Notes: generated by a model not told the origin, from the letters alone. A DNA stretch of 64,000 bases from Roseovarius sp. (GCA_027493545.1 JAOSKR010000003.1:367360-431359), one strand, 5' to 3'. Positions 1-9,908 are shown, counted from the first letter of the stretch. Translations and numbers: made by a program.

Positions 1-206
1 CCGACATCTGCATCACCTCGGGCGTCCGGCTGACAGGTGATCCGAGCCCCGCCGAGGCATTTCGCCTGCCCGAGATCGACGGCATCACCGTGGTCTTCGA
101 GCACGCCGAGGGCAAGAAATGCCAGCGCTGCTGGAAAATCCTGGCGGATGTGGGTACGCATGCACATCCCGGCACCTGTGCGCGCTGCAGCGCCGCGCTG
201 GGCTGA
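1..206 (+). CDS. ileS: Isoleucyl-tRNA synthetase, C-terminal end (partial)
   Basis: Only the last 67 codons are in the window; the gene begins upstream. The reading frame starting at base 3 ends with a TGA at 204-206. The tail carries the C-terminal zinc-binding knuckle of bacterial IleRS, seen as CQRCW followed by a second CARC pair about 17 residues later, with the stop a few residues after it. IleRS charges tRNA-Ile in the cytoplasm. The call rests on this zinc module and its position at the extreme C-terminus. The body of the enzyme (HIGH and KMSKS motifs) cannot be checked here. Confidence 0.85.
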   Translation, partial: DICITSGVRLTGDPSPAEAFRLPEIDGITVVFEHAEGKKCQRCWKILADVGTHAHPGTCARCSAALG

Positions 207-366
207 GGGGGGGCGGACATGGTGTCTGTTTCCGATACGAAACTCAGGCGCTGCCTGCCGCCGCAAGTGGGGCGGGAAATGTCGGATTCGCGACCGGTAT
301 ACCGTCGCGGACTTTGTATTGAGCGAGCCGGAGCCCCCCCTGTCACCGCCATCCTGAGGAGCGAGC

Positions 367-2043
367 ATGAGCCACAAGACCGATATCGAGATCGCCCGTG
401 AGGCCCACAAGAAGCCGATCCGAGGAGATCGGCGAAAAGCTCGGCATTCCCACGGATCATCTGCTGCCCTACGGCCACGACAAGGCCAAGGTAAGCCAGG
501 ATTTCATCAACTCCGTTCAGGGCAAGAAGAACGGCAAGCTGATCCTGGTGACGGCGATCAACCCCACGCCCGCGGGCGAGGGCAAGACCACCACCACGGT
601 GGGGCTCGGCGACGGGCTCAACCGGATCGGCAAGAAGGCGACGATCTGCATCCGCGAGGCCTCGCTCGGCCCGAACTTCGGCATGAAGGGCGGCGCCGCG
701 GGGGGCGGTTATGCGCAGGTCGTGCCGATGGAGGACATGAACCTCCACTTCACCGGCGACTTTCACGCCATCACCAGCGCGCATTCGCTGCTCTCGGCGA
801 TGATCGACAACCACATCTATTGGGGCAACGAGCTGGAGATCGACGTGCGCCGGGTGGTCTGGCGCCGGGTGGTCGACATGAACGACCGCGCACTGAGGCA
901 GATCAACGTCTCGCTTGGCGGGGTCGCGAACGGGTTTCCGCGCGAAGCCGGGTATGACATCACGGTGGCCTCCGAGGTGATGGCGATCCTGTGCCTTGCC
1001 AGTGACCTCAAGGACCTCGAGCGGCGGCTCGGCGACATGATCGTGGCCTACCGGCGCGACCGCAGCCCGGTCCATTGCCGCGACATCAAGGCCGAGGGCG
1101 CGATGACCGTCCTGCTGAAGGACGCGATGCAGCCCAACCTGGTGCAGACGCTGGAAAACAACCCCGCCTTCGTGCATGGCGGCCCGTTCGCCAACATCGC
1201 CCATGGCTGCAACTCGGTGATCGCCACCACGACGGCGCTGAAGATTTCCGATTACGTGGTGACCGAGGCCGGCTTCGGCGCCGACCTGGGCGCCGAGAAG
1301 TTCATGAACATCAAGTGCCGCAAGGCGGGCTGGCGCCCGATTGCGTGGTGCTGGTCGCGACGGTGCGGGCGATGAAGATGAACGGCGGCGTCGCCAAGCA
1401 GGATCTGGGGCCGGAGAACGTGGACGCGGTCAGGGCCGGCTGCCCGAACCTTGGCCGCCACATCGAGAACCTCAAATCCTTCGGCGTGCCGGTCGTGGTG
1501 GCGATCAACCATTTCGTGACCGACACCGATGCCGAAGTGCAGGCGATCAAGGACTATGCCAAGGGGCTGGGTGCCGAGGCGGTTCTGTCGCGGCACTGGG
1601 AGCTGGGCGGCGAGGGGGCCGAGAATCTGGCCAGGAAGGTGGTCGAGGTCGCGGAGGCCGGGAACGCCAATTTCAGCCCGATCTACCCCGACGAGATGCC
1701 GCTCTTCGAGAAGATCAAGACCATCGCCAAGCGGATCTACTGGGCCGACGAGGTGCTGGCCGACAAGAAGGTGCGCGACCAGCTGCATCTCTGGGAAGAG
1801 CAGGGCTACGGCCACCTGCCGGTCTGCATGGCCAAGACGCAATACAGCTTTTCGACCGACCCCAACCTGCGCGGCGCGCCGACGGGCCATTCGGTGCCGG
1901 TGCGCGAGGTGCGGCTGAGCGCCGGCGCCGGCTTCGTGGTGGTGGTCTGCGGCGAGATCATGACCATGCCGGGCCTGCCAAGCCGGCCGGCGGCCGAAAC
2001 GATCCGGCTCAACGATGCGGGCCAGATCGAAGGGCTGTTCTGA
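367..2043 (+). CDS. fhs: Formate--tetrahydrofolate ligase (two frameshifts)
   Basis: ATP-dependent ligase making 10-formyl-THF from formate and THF, a cytoplasmic entry point into one-carbon metabolism. The N-terminus reads [18 protein letters not shown], then one extra base near 421-424 moves the frame to the segment with the P-loop [18 protein letters not shown] missing base near 1329-1331 (GGCTGG where GGCCTGG fits) returns it to the original frame, which carries [18 protein letters not shown] and runs to the TGA at 2041-2043. Correcting both gives about 558 residues, the normal family length. The start has GAGGAGCGAGC just upstream. folD follows 86 bp downstream, so the two probably form one C1 unit. 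The breaks look like sequence errors rather than gene decay. Confidence 0.93.
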
Positions 2044-2085
2044 GCCTGAACGGGCCGGCCGGGGCGTCGGGCCCAGCCCGGCCCG

Positions 2086-2119
2086 GCCTCCGGCGGGAGT
2101 ATTTCTGGGAAAGATGAAG
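2086..2119 (+). repeat. Short intergenic repeat, copy 1 (fhs-folD)
   Basis: A 34-bp element that begins GCCTCCGGCGGGAGTATTTC and ends AAGATGAAG. A nearly identical copy lies in the opposite orientation at 19454-19486, also directly between genes, and a diverged relative is at 28600-28632. The three share the skeleton GCCTCCGGCGGGAGTATTT-N-AAGATGAAG. I recall such elements as abundant in Rhodobacteraceae genomes, but no function is known to me. Confidence 0.7.
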
Positions 2120-2129
2120 GTGTGAATGG

Positions 2130-3031
2130 ATGACGGCCAAGATCATTGACGGGAAAGCCTTTGCCGGGAAGGTGCGGGAAAAAGTGGCGGCGCATGTCGC
2201 AAGGCTGAAACAGGACCACGGCGTGACCCCGGTCTGGCGGTGGTGCTGGTGGGCGAGGATCCGGCCAGCCAGGTCTATGTGCGCTCAAAAGGCAGGCAGA
2301 CCGTCGAGACCGGGATGAATTCCTACGAGCACAAGCTCGATGCCGACACGTCCGAGGCCGACCTGCTGGCACTGATCGAGAAACTCAACACCGATCCGGC
2401 CGTGCACGGCATCCTGGTGCAGTTGCCGCTGCCCGGCCATCTTGACGAAGACCTGGTCATAAACTCGATCAATCCCGAAAAGGATGTCGACGGCTTTCAC
2501 ATTTCCAACGTCGGCCTGCTGGCCACCGGGCAGAAAAGCATGGTGCCCTGCACGCCGCTCGGCTGCCTGATGATGCTGCGCGAGCATCATGGCAGCCTGT
2601 CGGGCCTGGATGCGGTGGTAATCGGGCGCTCGAACATCGTCGGCAAGCCGATGGCGCAGCTCTTGCTGCGCGACAGTTGCACGGTGACGATCGCCCACAG
2701 CCGCACGAAAGACCTGGCGGATGTGGTGCGCCGCGCCGATATCGTGGTCGCCGCCGTGGGCCGGCCGGAGATGGTTCCGGGCGACTGGATCGGCGAGGGC
2801 GCGACGGTGATCGACGTGGGCATCAACCGCATCGACGCGCCGGAAAAGGGCGAAGGCAAGACCCGCCTCGTGGGCGACGTGCATTTCGAGAGCGCCGCCG
2901 CGCGGGCGGGCGCGATCACGCCGGTGCCGGGCGGGGTCGGGCCGATGACCATCGCCTGCCTGCTGGCCAACACCGTGACCGCGTGCTGTCGCGCCAACGG
3001 GCTGGAGGAGCCGCGGGGGCTGACCGCCTGA
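2130..3031 (+). CDS. folD: Bifunctional methylene-THF dehydrogenase / cyclohydrolase (frameshift)
   Basis: Interconverts 5,10-methylene-THF, methenyl-THF and 10-formyl-THF using NADP, and partners Fhs immediately upstream. The N-terminus [19 protein letters not shown] is in one frame; after HGVTP a G is missing near 2230-2235 (CCGGTCTGG where CCGGGTCTGG fits). The rest continues in the next frame with [10 protein letters not shown], the substrate region GILVQLPLP, the Rossmann motif [13 protein letters not shown] and the end [14 protein letters not shown]. The corrected length is about 300 residues, as expected. Family motifs on both sides of the break join without loss, so I treat the gene as functional. 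Confidence 0.93.
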
Positions 3032-3049
3032 GCGGGCGCCTCGGCTCGG

Positions 3050-3475
3050 CTACCGCCCGGATGCGACCGGAACCATCGTGCCGGTCAGGAGCGCGATATG
3101 GGTCTCGGCGCCGTCCCTGAGCGCAAAGACATCCGCCTGCACCACCACCAGCCGCCGCCCCGGCCGGATCACCCGACCGCGGGCAATGAGCCCGTCGCCG
3201 CCCCCCGGCGCAAGCAGGTTGATCTTCATCTCGGCGGTCAGCACCTCGCAGTCCTCGGGCATGGTGCTGAGCGCGGCGTAGCCGGCCGCGCTGTCTCCGA
3301 TGGCGAAGGTCAGCCCGGCATGGGCGAAGCCGTGCTGCTGGCGGCTGCTTTCGAGGATCGGCGCGGCGATCTCGACCTCGCCCGGCGCCACGCTGACCAG
3401 GGTTGCCCCCAGCGTCGTCATCATCGCCTGGGCGGCAAAGCTCTTGCGGATATTCTCTTCGGTCCGGGGTGTCAT
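3050..3475 (-). CDS. PaaI-family hotdog thioesterase
   Basis: A 141-residue protein starting MTPRTEENIRKSF. I chose this start over one 13 codons upstream because an AAGAGGA-like ribosome site precedes it and the longer version adds only proline- and arginine-rich sequence. The hotdog-fold signature is QQHGFAHAGLTFAIGDSAAG at about residues 45-65, where HG, the Asp and the small residues form the thioester-binding helix. Family members hydrolyse short or aromatic acyl-CoA esters; the substrate cannot be told from sequence. It faces folD tail to tail and has no obvious operon partner. Confidence 0.8.
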   Translation of the reverse strand: MTPRTEENIRKSFAAQAMMTTLGATLVSVAPGEVEIAAPILESSRQQHGFAHAGLTFAIGDSAAGYAALSTMPEDCEVLTAEMKINLLAPGGGDGLIARGRVIRPGRRLVVVQADVFALRDGAETHIALLTGTMVPVASGR

Positions 3476-3800
3476 CGCGGTGCGTCCTCTTGGTGGGGAC
3501 GTTAAGCCACACACCGCCCCGTCCCGGCAAGCCGATAACGCGCGTCAGCGCCGCGTTCGATGCATCGAACGCGGCCGGCCAACCAGGCGCTGAAAGACGG
3601 GGCAGGGCAGTGACGCCGCCGGTTCAGACGGATTGCAGTTCGGGGAAAACAGGAAAGACACAGGCGCGCCCTTTTTCTGGTTGCAGGGTGTCAAGGACAT
3701 GCGTCGGCCGGGCCGGTATGCTAAGGTTAACAAGACACGGTTGTGCCGCCGATCGGCCGCCTCCGGCCTCCGGCACCACTCAGAAAGAGGGGATGACACC
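3476..3800. other. Intergenic region upstream of two divergent genes
   Basis: About 325 bp between the divergent starts of the thioesterase and the outer-membrane barrel. It must hold both promoters. An open frame can be extended upstream of the barrel gene through 3633, but that stretch has no coding character. A TATGCT-like -10 candidate lies near 3716, without a convincing -35 partner. No RNA gene or repeat was seen. Confidence 0.4.
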
Positions 3801-4472
3801 ATGACAATCACCAGAACGCTCCGCAATCTGGCCGCAACGGCCGCGATTGCGGCCTTGCCGGCCGTGGCCGCCGCCCAGGACTGGGACGGGTTTTACGGCG
3901 GGCTGACGCTGGGCTACACCACCCATGACGCCACCCACAGCTTTTCCAACGGCGTCTTGGGCGGCGGCTCGGATCCCGATGGCGTGCTCTATGGCGGCTT
4001 CGCGGGCTATGCCTTTCAGTCCGGCAGCACCGTCTACGGTGCCGAGATCGGACTTGAAGGTTCCAACGCCTCGGGCACCTATGCCAGTATTGGCTCAAGC
4101 GGAAAGTCCGAGTTGAACTGGCAGGGCACCGTGCGCGGCGTTCTGGGCTATGCCACCGCGCTTGGCACGCGTCCGGCACTCTTTTACGGCGCGCTCGGCT
4201 ACAGCTATGGCGATTTCGACTTTCGCGGCGGCCCGCCCCCGGCCGGCTTTGTCGGTAACGGCTATAGCGATGAACTGGATGGCTGGACGGTGGCGGTTGG
4301 TCTCGACACGCGCGTGAGCGCAATGACCTCGCTGCGCGTCGAATACGCCTATACCGATTACGGCACGGCGCGCAGCAACCTCGTTCCCGGCTTTCCCGGG
4401 GTGATCATGCCGGTGTCGGTCGAACAGCACGCGCTGCGCGTCGGCCTGCGAATGGATCTCGGTCCCAAGTGA
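3801..4472 (+). CDS. Outer-membrane beta-barrel protein with signal peptide
   Basis: A 223-residue protein. The start at MTITRTLRNL opens a classic Sec signal peptide, with a basic N-end, a hydrophobic alanine-rich core and cleavage after about residue 26 (PAVAAAQ). The mature part begins WDGFYGGLTLGYTT, typical of the small OmpA/OmpW-like eight-strand barrels, with alternating aromatic residues and glycines and a final strand ending ALRVGLRMDLGPK. No periplasmic OmpA domain follows. The specific role is unknown. A strong terminator follows at once, so the gene is probably monocistronic. Confidence 0.82.
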   Translation: MTITRTLRNLAATAAIAALPAVAAAQDWDGFYGGLTLGYTTHDATHSFSNGVLGGGSDPDGVLYGGFAGYAFQSGSTVYGAEIGLEGSNASGTYASIGSSGKSELNWQGTVRGVLGYATALGTRPALFYGALGYSYGDFDFRGGPPPAGFVGNGYSDELDGWTVAVGLDTRVSAMTSLRVEYAYTDYGTARSNLVPGFPGVIMPVSVEQHALRVGLRMDLGPK

Positions 4473-4496
4473 GCTTTGCCGAAGGCTGAAAGTAGA

Positions 4497-4527
4497 GACC
4501 CCGGGGCGAGCCCCGGGGTCTTTTTTT
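4497..4527 (+). terminator. Rho-independent terminator of the barrel gene
   Basis: A perfect stem GACCCCGGGGC / GCCCCGGGGTC with a 2-base GA loop region is followed by seven T residues. It lies 25 bp after the barrel stop codon and before the convergent tad-locus ATPase gene. It could also serve weakly on the other strand. Confidence 0.9.
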
Positions 4528-4548
4528 CGCCAACGGCCGCGTCCGCCG

Positions 4549-5882
4549 TCAGTGCACGATCGCTTCGTCGCGCACGAACATGTTGGCCCAGGCCCGGTCG
4601 ATGAGGTCGGGCGTCATCTGGTAGGGGATGCCCTCGAAATCGCAGATCGCCATCATCTGGTCGATCAGGAAGATCGGCTGGTAGTTGGCGTAGACGTTTT
4701 GGATGGTGGGGTACTTCTTCTTGAGCAGATGCAGGAGCGCCGCCTCGCTGAGCGGCATGCCGCGCTTTTTCGCTACCATCGCGAAGATCTTGAGGTAGTC
4801 GGCCTGGCTCGGCCCGTCGATCTTGATCTTGAAGAAGATCCGTCTCAGCGCCGCCTGATCGAAAATCTCGTTGGGGTGAAAGTTGGTGGAGAAGATCACC
4901 AGCGTATCGAAGGGCACCTCGAACTTTTCGCCCGATTGCAGGGCGAGGATGTCCTTTGATTCCTCCAGCGGCACGATCCAGCGGTTGACCAGCGCCTGCG
5001 GCGGCTCCTGCTGGCGGCCCAGATCGTCGACGATGAAGATGCCGCCCGAGGATTTGAGCTGCAACGGCGCCTGATAGGTGCGCGCGGTGGGGTTGTAGAC
5101 CAGATCGAGCATCGAAAGCGACAGCTCGCCGCCGGTGATCACGGTCGGCCGCTCGCAGCGCACGTAGCGGGTGTCGAAGCTGCGCCGGCGGCGCAGGCTG
5201 TTCGGGTCGTCGCGCTCGACCTCGGCCTTGGAATGCACGATCGGGTCGTAGACGGTGATGACCTGGCCGGAATACTCGATTGCGCGCGGGACGTAGATGC
5301 GGTCGCCCATCGCGTCGCGGATGCCGTTGGAGATCGAGGACTTGCCGTTGCCGGGGGGCCGTACATCAGAATCGACCGGCCCGCCGACACCGCCGGCCCG
5401 AGATGGTCGAGCAGGCTCTCGGGCAGCACCAGTTGGCCCATCGCCTGCACCAGTTCGTTGCGGGTGATCTGGATGTCGCGGATCGACTGGCGCTTGACCT
5501 GCTCGCCATAGGCGTCGAGCGGCACCGGCATTGCGCCGAAATATTCCGACTGGCTGAGCGCGTCGAGCGCGCGTGCCTTGCCGCTGTCGGTCAGCTGATA
5601 GCCCATTTCGTTGCCGGCCGTGGCGCTGAGCGTGCCGGTGGCCTGCAACAGCGCCTGGGCGCGCGCCATGTCGACCAGTTCCTGCGTCACCGCGCGCGGC
5701 AGGCAGACCGCCTCGGCCAGTTCGCTGACCATGTCGATGTTCTTGCGGAATATCGTCTTGATGAGGATGTCGCGCATCATCACGATCGGCAGCCGCATCT
5801 CTTCCATCCGGTTGGGTGGCGGCGGCGGCTGTACGCCCTGGCTGACCTGCATGTTCATCGGTGCTTGCCCCTGTCCTTGCAT
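4549..5882 (-). CDS. AAA ATPase at the end of the tad locus (frameshift)
   Basis: A protein of about 444 residues. The N-terminal 165 residues hold a PPPPP linker and a helical region. A AAA module follows: Walker A GPPGNGKSS near 175-183, a Walker B-like GGIFIVDDLGRQ, a sensor FSTNFHP and an arginine-finger region ALRRIFFKI. The Walker A is split because a G/C run at 5353-5358 is one base short. The start at 5882 gives MQGQGQAP; a second start 8 codons inside (MNMQVSQG, preceded by GGACAGGGG) is equally possible. It is the last gene of the minus-strand tad run, 92 bp beyond the prepilin peptidase. I recall this ATPase in the same position in related genomes, but its function in the pilus is not established. 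Confidence 0.78.
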
Positions 5883-5974
5883 CGACACCGGCGCGCAGGC
5901 CGGGCCGGGCCCAGTATTGCGGGAAAACGTGCCGAAATTATGGTCTGCGACGGGCGCGGGCGGGGCGGTCCGGT

Positions 5975-6469
5975 TCAGCCGGCGGCGCCGAGCGCGAGAT
6001 AGATCACCAGCGCGCCGCCAAGCGCAAAGCCCATCGGAAACTTGCGGCCGCGGTCCCAGCTGGTCCAGCCCGGCGCCAGACGTCTGAGCGGCGAATGCTT
6101 GGCGATGCGGTGGCTCAGATAGGCCGCCAGCAGGCAGGCGGCGAAGATGAGAGCGAGCGGCGCGACATCGCCGGGGTCGACGAACGGCGCGGCGGCGGCG
6201 ATGAACTTGGAATCTCCGGCTCCCATCAGCCCGGCCATGTTGGCGAGAAACATCGCCACCAGCACCACCGCCATGGTCAACAGCCGCCAGGGATAGTCCG
6301 TGAGCGGAAGCGCGAGCAGCCCGACCACGACAAAGACCGCCACCAGGGCCAGGACCGCGGGATTGGGAATGCGCATTGCGCTCAGATCGCTCCACATCAC
6401 CCAGAGGCAGAGCGGCGCCACGAAGGGAAGGAACCAGAGCGCCTCGGCCGGGGTGATCTGCAGACCCAT
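5975..6469 (-). CDS. cpaA: Prepilin peptidase of the Tad system
   Basis: A 164-residue integral membrane aspartic protease (type IV prepilin peptidase-like, called TadV or CpaA) that removes the leader from Flp pilins. The two catalytic aspartates are visible: D28 in SDLSAMRIPN and D86 in GAGDSKF, the GxGD motif. Hydrophobic segments alternate across the whole length, and no N-terminal methylase domain is present, as usual for Tad peptidases. It lies 6 bp after the TPR lipoprotein gene in the same strand run, so it is very likely cotranscribed. Confidence 0.93.
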   Translation of the reverse strand: MGLQITPAEALWFLPFVAPLCLWVMWSDLSAMRIPNPAVLALVAVFVVVGLLALPLTDYPWRLLTMAVVLVAMFLANMAGLMGAGDSKFIAAAAPFVDPGDVAPLALIFAACLLAAYLSHRIAKHSPLRRLAPGWTSWDRGRKFPMGFALGGALVIYLALGAAG

Positions 6470-6474
6470 GCGCG

Positions 6475-7332
6475 CTAGTTGCTCACATTGTCTTCAAGCG
6501 CGCGGAGCGAGCGCACCGCGGCCTCGAAATGCTGCGGGTGGGTTTCGATGGCGTCACGCAACAGCCCCTTGCCTATTGCAATGTCGCCCTGCTTGATCGC
6601 CGAGAGCGCCAGCGTGTAGAGCAGCTGCGCGCGCTCGGTCTGCGACACCGGGATGACCGGCATGGCATAGTTCTGCTGCGCCCCGCGCGCCATCATCAGG
6701 TTGTTCTTGGCGGTGAACAGCGAATTGTCCTGCCGGATCGCGTCGGAGAAGAGGCGCTCGGCCCCGGAGAAATCGCCGCGCGAGAGCTTGGAATAACCCC
6801 AGTTGTTCATCACCCCCGCCGGCCGGGTGGTCAGGCCGATGGCGATTTCATAGAAACTGTCGGCCTTTTTCCATTCCCGGTTGCTGTCGGCGACCATCGC
6901 CTCGAGCCGGTAGCGCTTGAAGCTCTCGAAGGTGGGCGGGATGGTGTCGAGCATCTTGTCGGCGCGATCCCATTCGTTGTTGCGAATCAGTGCGTCGGCG
7001 AAATCGACGCGGTCGTCGTCGGTCGCCTCTGCGTGGTCGACCACTGCCTTCCAGGCCGAAACCGCCTCGGTCTGGCGCTTGGCGCGCACCAGCGATTTCG
7101 CCAGCCCGCGCTGCAGGTCGATCCGGTCGGGCTGCTGGCCGAGGCTGCGCTGAAAATACGAGACCGCCTCTTCGGGGTCGGCCACGGTCAGCATGACATC
7201 GTTGAGATTGTTGCCGTCGACGGCGTTGACCCCCTGAAAGGCGCGGTCGACATCGGCGGTTGACGTGGTGTCGCACGCCGCAAGCGCGATCGCGCCCGCG
7301 GCACACAGGCCAAAAAGGATGGGGTGGCGCAT
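6475..7332 (-). CDS. tadD: TadD-like TPR lipoprotein
   Basis: A 285-residue protein with a lipoprotein signal peptide (lipobox LAAC, Cys near residue 20). Tetratricopeptide-like helices fill the rest, e.g. VMNNWGYSKLSRGDFSGAERLF and LSAIKQGDIAIGKGLLRDAI. TadD-type TPR lipoproteins act as periplasmic or outer-membrane pilotins for Tad secretin assembly. It sits between a second, shorter TPR lipoprotein (7362-7910) and the prepilin peptidase, in tight spacing. Confidence 0.85.
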   Translation of the reverse strand: MRHPILFGLCAAGAIALAACDTTSTADVDRAFQGVNAVDGNNLNDVMLTVADPEEAVSYFQRSLGQQPDRIDLQRGLAKSLVRAKRQTEAVSAWKAVVDHAEATDDDRVDFADALIRNNEWDRADKMLDTIPPTFESFKRYRLEAMVADSNREWKKADSFYEIAIGLTTRPAGVMNNWGYSKLSRGDFSGAERLFSDAIRQDNSLFTAKNNLMMARGAQQNYAMPVIPVSQTERAQLLYTLALSAIKQGDIAIGKGLLRDAIETHPQHFEAAVRSLRALEDNVSN

Positions 7333-7361
7333 CTTTGCGTCCTTTTACTGCTCTCGCCCGG

Positions 7362-7910
7362 TCATGGTATCTTGCGGATCAGATAGTCGCTGCTGCCCCG
7401 CCGCACCAATTTGTAAGGCTGGTCCTCCGGGGCATCATAATCCGGTTTTTCGGTTTTTTCGAGAGCTAACCGCAGATTGTCCCGGATTGAGTCACTTTCG
7501 CCATTGTCGAGCGCGTAGGCGCGGCGAAAGACCAGCGCGGCTTCGGCGGTCTCGCCCTGCTCCATCAGGGCGACGCCGAGATTGTTCCAGATTTCCGGCG
7601 CCTTTTCGTCCTTGTCGAGGGCCTGGCGCAGCAGCCGTTCGGCGGTCACCACGCGCCCGAGTCCGAGATTGGCGGATCCGATGCCGGCCAGGATTTCCGG
7701 GGTCATGCCGTGTTCGAGCGCGGCGCGCGAATAGGCGTCGATCGCCAGATCGTATTCGCCCGCATCCATCAGTCGATGCCCGACAAGCAGGCCATCCACC
7801 GCCGCACCGCCCCGGTCGGGCCCGGGCGCATAGGGAGTGTCGTGCGCGGTGCCCTCGTCGCAGGCGACGAGAGCGAGACCTGCCAGCAAAATCGCCCCTG
7901 CCCGTATCAT
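7362..7910 (-). CDS. Second TPR lipoprotein of the tad locus
   Basis: A 182-residue protein starting MIRAGAILLAGLALVACDEG, a clear lipoprotein signal with lipobox LVAC. TPR-like repeats follow: YDLAIDAYSRAALEHG, GRVVTAERLLRQALDKDEK, EIWNNLGVALMEQGETAEAA. It resembles TadD but is about 100 residues shorter than its downstream neighbour. Its role is probably structural, helping secretin assembly. It lies 30 bp after tadC and is probably cotranscribed. Confidence 0.82.
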   Translation of the reverse strand: MIRAGAILLAGLALVACDEGTAHDTPYAPGPDRGGAAVDGLLVGHRLMDAGEYDLAIDAYSRAALEHGMTPEILAGIGSANLGLGRVVTAERLLRQALDKDEKAPEIWNNLGVALMEQGETAEAALVFRRAYALDNGESDSIRDNLRLALEKTEKPDYDAPEDQPYKLVRRGSSDYLIRKIP

Positions 7911-7940
7911 TTCCGCCCCACCCCGACGGTGTCCTGCCTG

Positions 7941-8923
7941 TTATTGCGAGCCCATCGAGACCAGTTCCATGATGCCCAGAACAGACGGCCCCACCAGGAT
8001 GATCAGTAGTGGCGGCACTGTAAGCATCATCGTCGCCAATGTCATCTTCGTCGGCAGCTTGTTGGCCTTTTCCTCGGCCCGCATGACCCGTTTGTCACGC
8101 ATCTCGCCGGCGTAGATGCGCAGCGCGTCGGCGATCGAGGTGCCGAAGGTCTGCGACTGGATCAGCACGGTGACGAAGCTCGAGATATCCTGCACACCGC
8201 AGCGTTCGGCCATGTCCGAGAGGACCGAGGGCTTGTCGCGGCCGGCCTTCATCTGCTGCGAGACGATCTCGTATTCGTCGGCGAGTGCCGGAAACGAGGC
8301 GCGGATTTCATGCGAGACCCGGATGATGGACTGATCCATCGACTGGCCGGCCTCGACGCAGGTCAGCATCATGTCGAGACTGTCGGGAAAGCCCTCCTCG
8401 ATTTCCTGCTGGCGCTGCTGCTGGCGCTTGGTGACCCAGTATTTCGGGATCATGTAGCCGACGCCGCCGGGCCCGAGGATGTAGAGCAGCATCTGCGGGT
8501 GCTGGTTTCCCCGCCCGACTTGAAGACCAGGAAATAGACCACGCCCAGGACCAGGCCGAGAATTCCCAGCGCGAATTGCGCGAAGTGGAAATATCGCACC
8601 GCGTCGCGATCGCGATAGCCTGCCTGCATCAGCGTCAGCCGGATCTGGCTGAGCTGCTTTTCGTCCTGGGGCTCGAGGAAGTTGGCGTACTTGTCGAGCT
8701 TGTCGTTGTGCCCCTTGGTGCGCAGGTTCTGCTTGTTGCGCCCCTCCGGCCGCCCGCTGACGGTGGCTTTCCTGAGTTTGTCGAGGGGGTCGCGTGACTG
8801 CCTGATCAGGATCGGGATGGTGACCAGGACCAGGACCACCCCGAGCGTACCCACCAGGATGAGCGGGCCGAACGGACCGAGCGTGTCGGTCAGAGTGTCG
8901 GAAATGTCCGTGAAAATGCTCAT
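7941..8923 (-). CDS. tadC: TadC inner-membrane platform protein (frameshift)
   Basis: A T2SS-F-type membrane platform protein of the Tad pilus, partner of TadB and the TadA ATPase. The first 145 residues start MSIFTDISDTLTDTLGPFGP and hold two hydrophobic segments. One base is missing near 8495-8505, after KSGGE. The T2SSF domain continues in the next frame as EEGFPDSLDMMLTCVEAGQS, ending in paired membrane helices and MELVSMGSQ. The corrected length, about 327 residues, is normal for TadC. The start lies 11 bp after the tadB stop. Confidence 0.9.
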
Positions 8924-8933
8924 GCTGCGCGCC

Positions 8934-9902
8934 TCAGACCCTGATGTTCACGAGTGCGCGCATGACGAAAATGTTCGCCACGAGGAACCCGCCCACGGCC
9001 AGGCAGGCCGGAATGAACAGCGGATGGTTCATCGCCTCGTCGTAATAGTCGGGCTTGATCAGCTGGATGCCGACCAGCGCCAGAACCGGGAAGGCCGACA
9101 GGAAGTTGCCCGACCATTTCGCCTCGGCGGTGATCGCCTTCACGCGGCGGAAGAGGCGGAACCGCGCGCGGATCACCTTGGCCAGCCCTTCGAGGATTTC
9201 GGCCAGGTTGCCGCCCGATTGCTGCTGGATGGTGACCGCCACGGCGAGAAAGCGCAGATCCTGCATGTCGAGCCGCTCGGCCATGTCCTTCAACGCCTCG
9301 CCCACGTCGCGGCCATAGGCGCTCTCGTCGGCGATGATGCCGAATTCGGTCGCCAGCGGGTCGGAGACCTCTTCTGCGACGACCGAGATGGCCGCCGAGA
9401 ACGGATGCCCCACCCGCAGGCTGCGCACCATCAGCTCGATCGCGTCGGGAAGTTGCTCTTCCATCAGCTTCATGCGCTTGGACGCCTTGGCGTTGATCCA
9501 GACGAACACCCCGCCGATACCAATTCCGACCGAAACCGCGGCGCGCACCGGCAATTCGGTTCCCGTACCCAGCGTCAATCCGACGAAGGCCAGTACCGAC
9601 AGCCCGGCCATCAGCATGATCAGCTGCCTGGGGGTAAACGCGATCGCGGCCTTTTGCGCCTTTGACGACAGGATCGAGTAGATCGGGATGTTGCGCGCCT
9701 TGAGGTGCTGCGTCATCTCCTTGCGCAGCTTTTCCATCACCTCCTGCCGGTTGCCCGTCTTGTCGAGCATGTCGAGGCGGCGGTTGACGCGGCTGTTGAG
9801 GCTGATCGACTTGCCGAAGACGGTCAGGTAGATGCCTTCGACCAGCGCCAGCACGGCGACGAAGATCAGCCCGTAGATGATCGGCTCGATCGAGATGCTC
9901 AT
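8934..9902 (-). CDS. tadB: TadB inner-membrane platform protein
   Basis: A 322-residue T2SS-F family protein with an N-terminal membrane helix, a soluble linker with a basic stretch, and the signature LPDAIELMVRSLRVGHPFSA followed by SGGNLAEILEGLAKVIRARF. It ends in two membrane helices. With TadC it forms the inner-membrane platform that the TadA ATPase drives. It lies 6 bp after tadA. There is no sign of damage. Confidence 0.94.
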   Translation of the reverse strand: MSISIEPIIYGLIFVAVLALVEGIYLTVFGKSISLNSRVNRRLDMLDKTGNRQEVMEKLRKEMTQHLKARNIPIYSILSSKAQKAAIAFTPRQLIMLMAGLSVLAFVGLTLGTGTELPVRAAVSVGIGIGGVFVWINAKASKRMKLMEEQLPDAIELMVRSLRVGHPFSAAISVVAEEVSDPLATEFGIIADESAYGRDVGEALKDMAERLDMQDLRFLAVAVTIQQQSGGNLAEILEGLAKVIRARFRLFRRVKAITAEAKWSGNFLSAFPVLALVGIQLIKPDYYDEAMNHPLFIPACLAVGGFLVANIFVMRALVNIRV

Positions 9903-9908
9903 GGTCGT

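Noticed and set aside
3633..3800. An upstream extension of the outer-membrane barrel gene
   Set aside because: The added residues are not a signal peptide; the MTITRT start gives a classic Sec signal directly.
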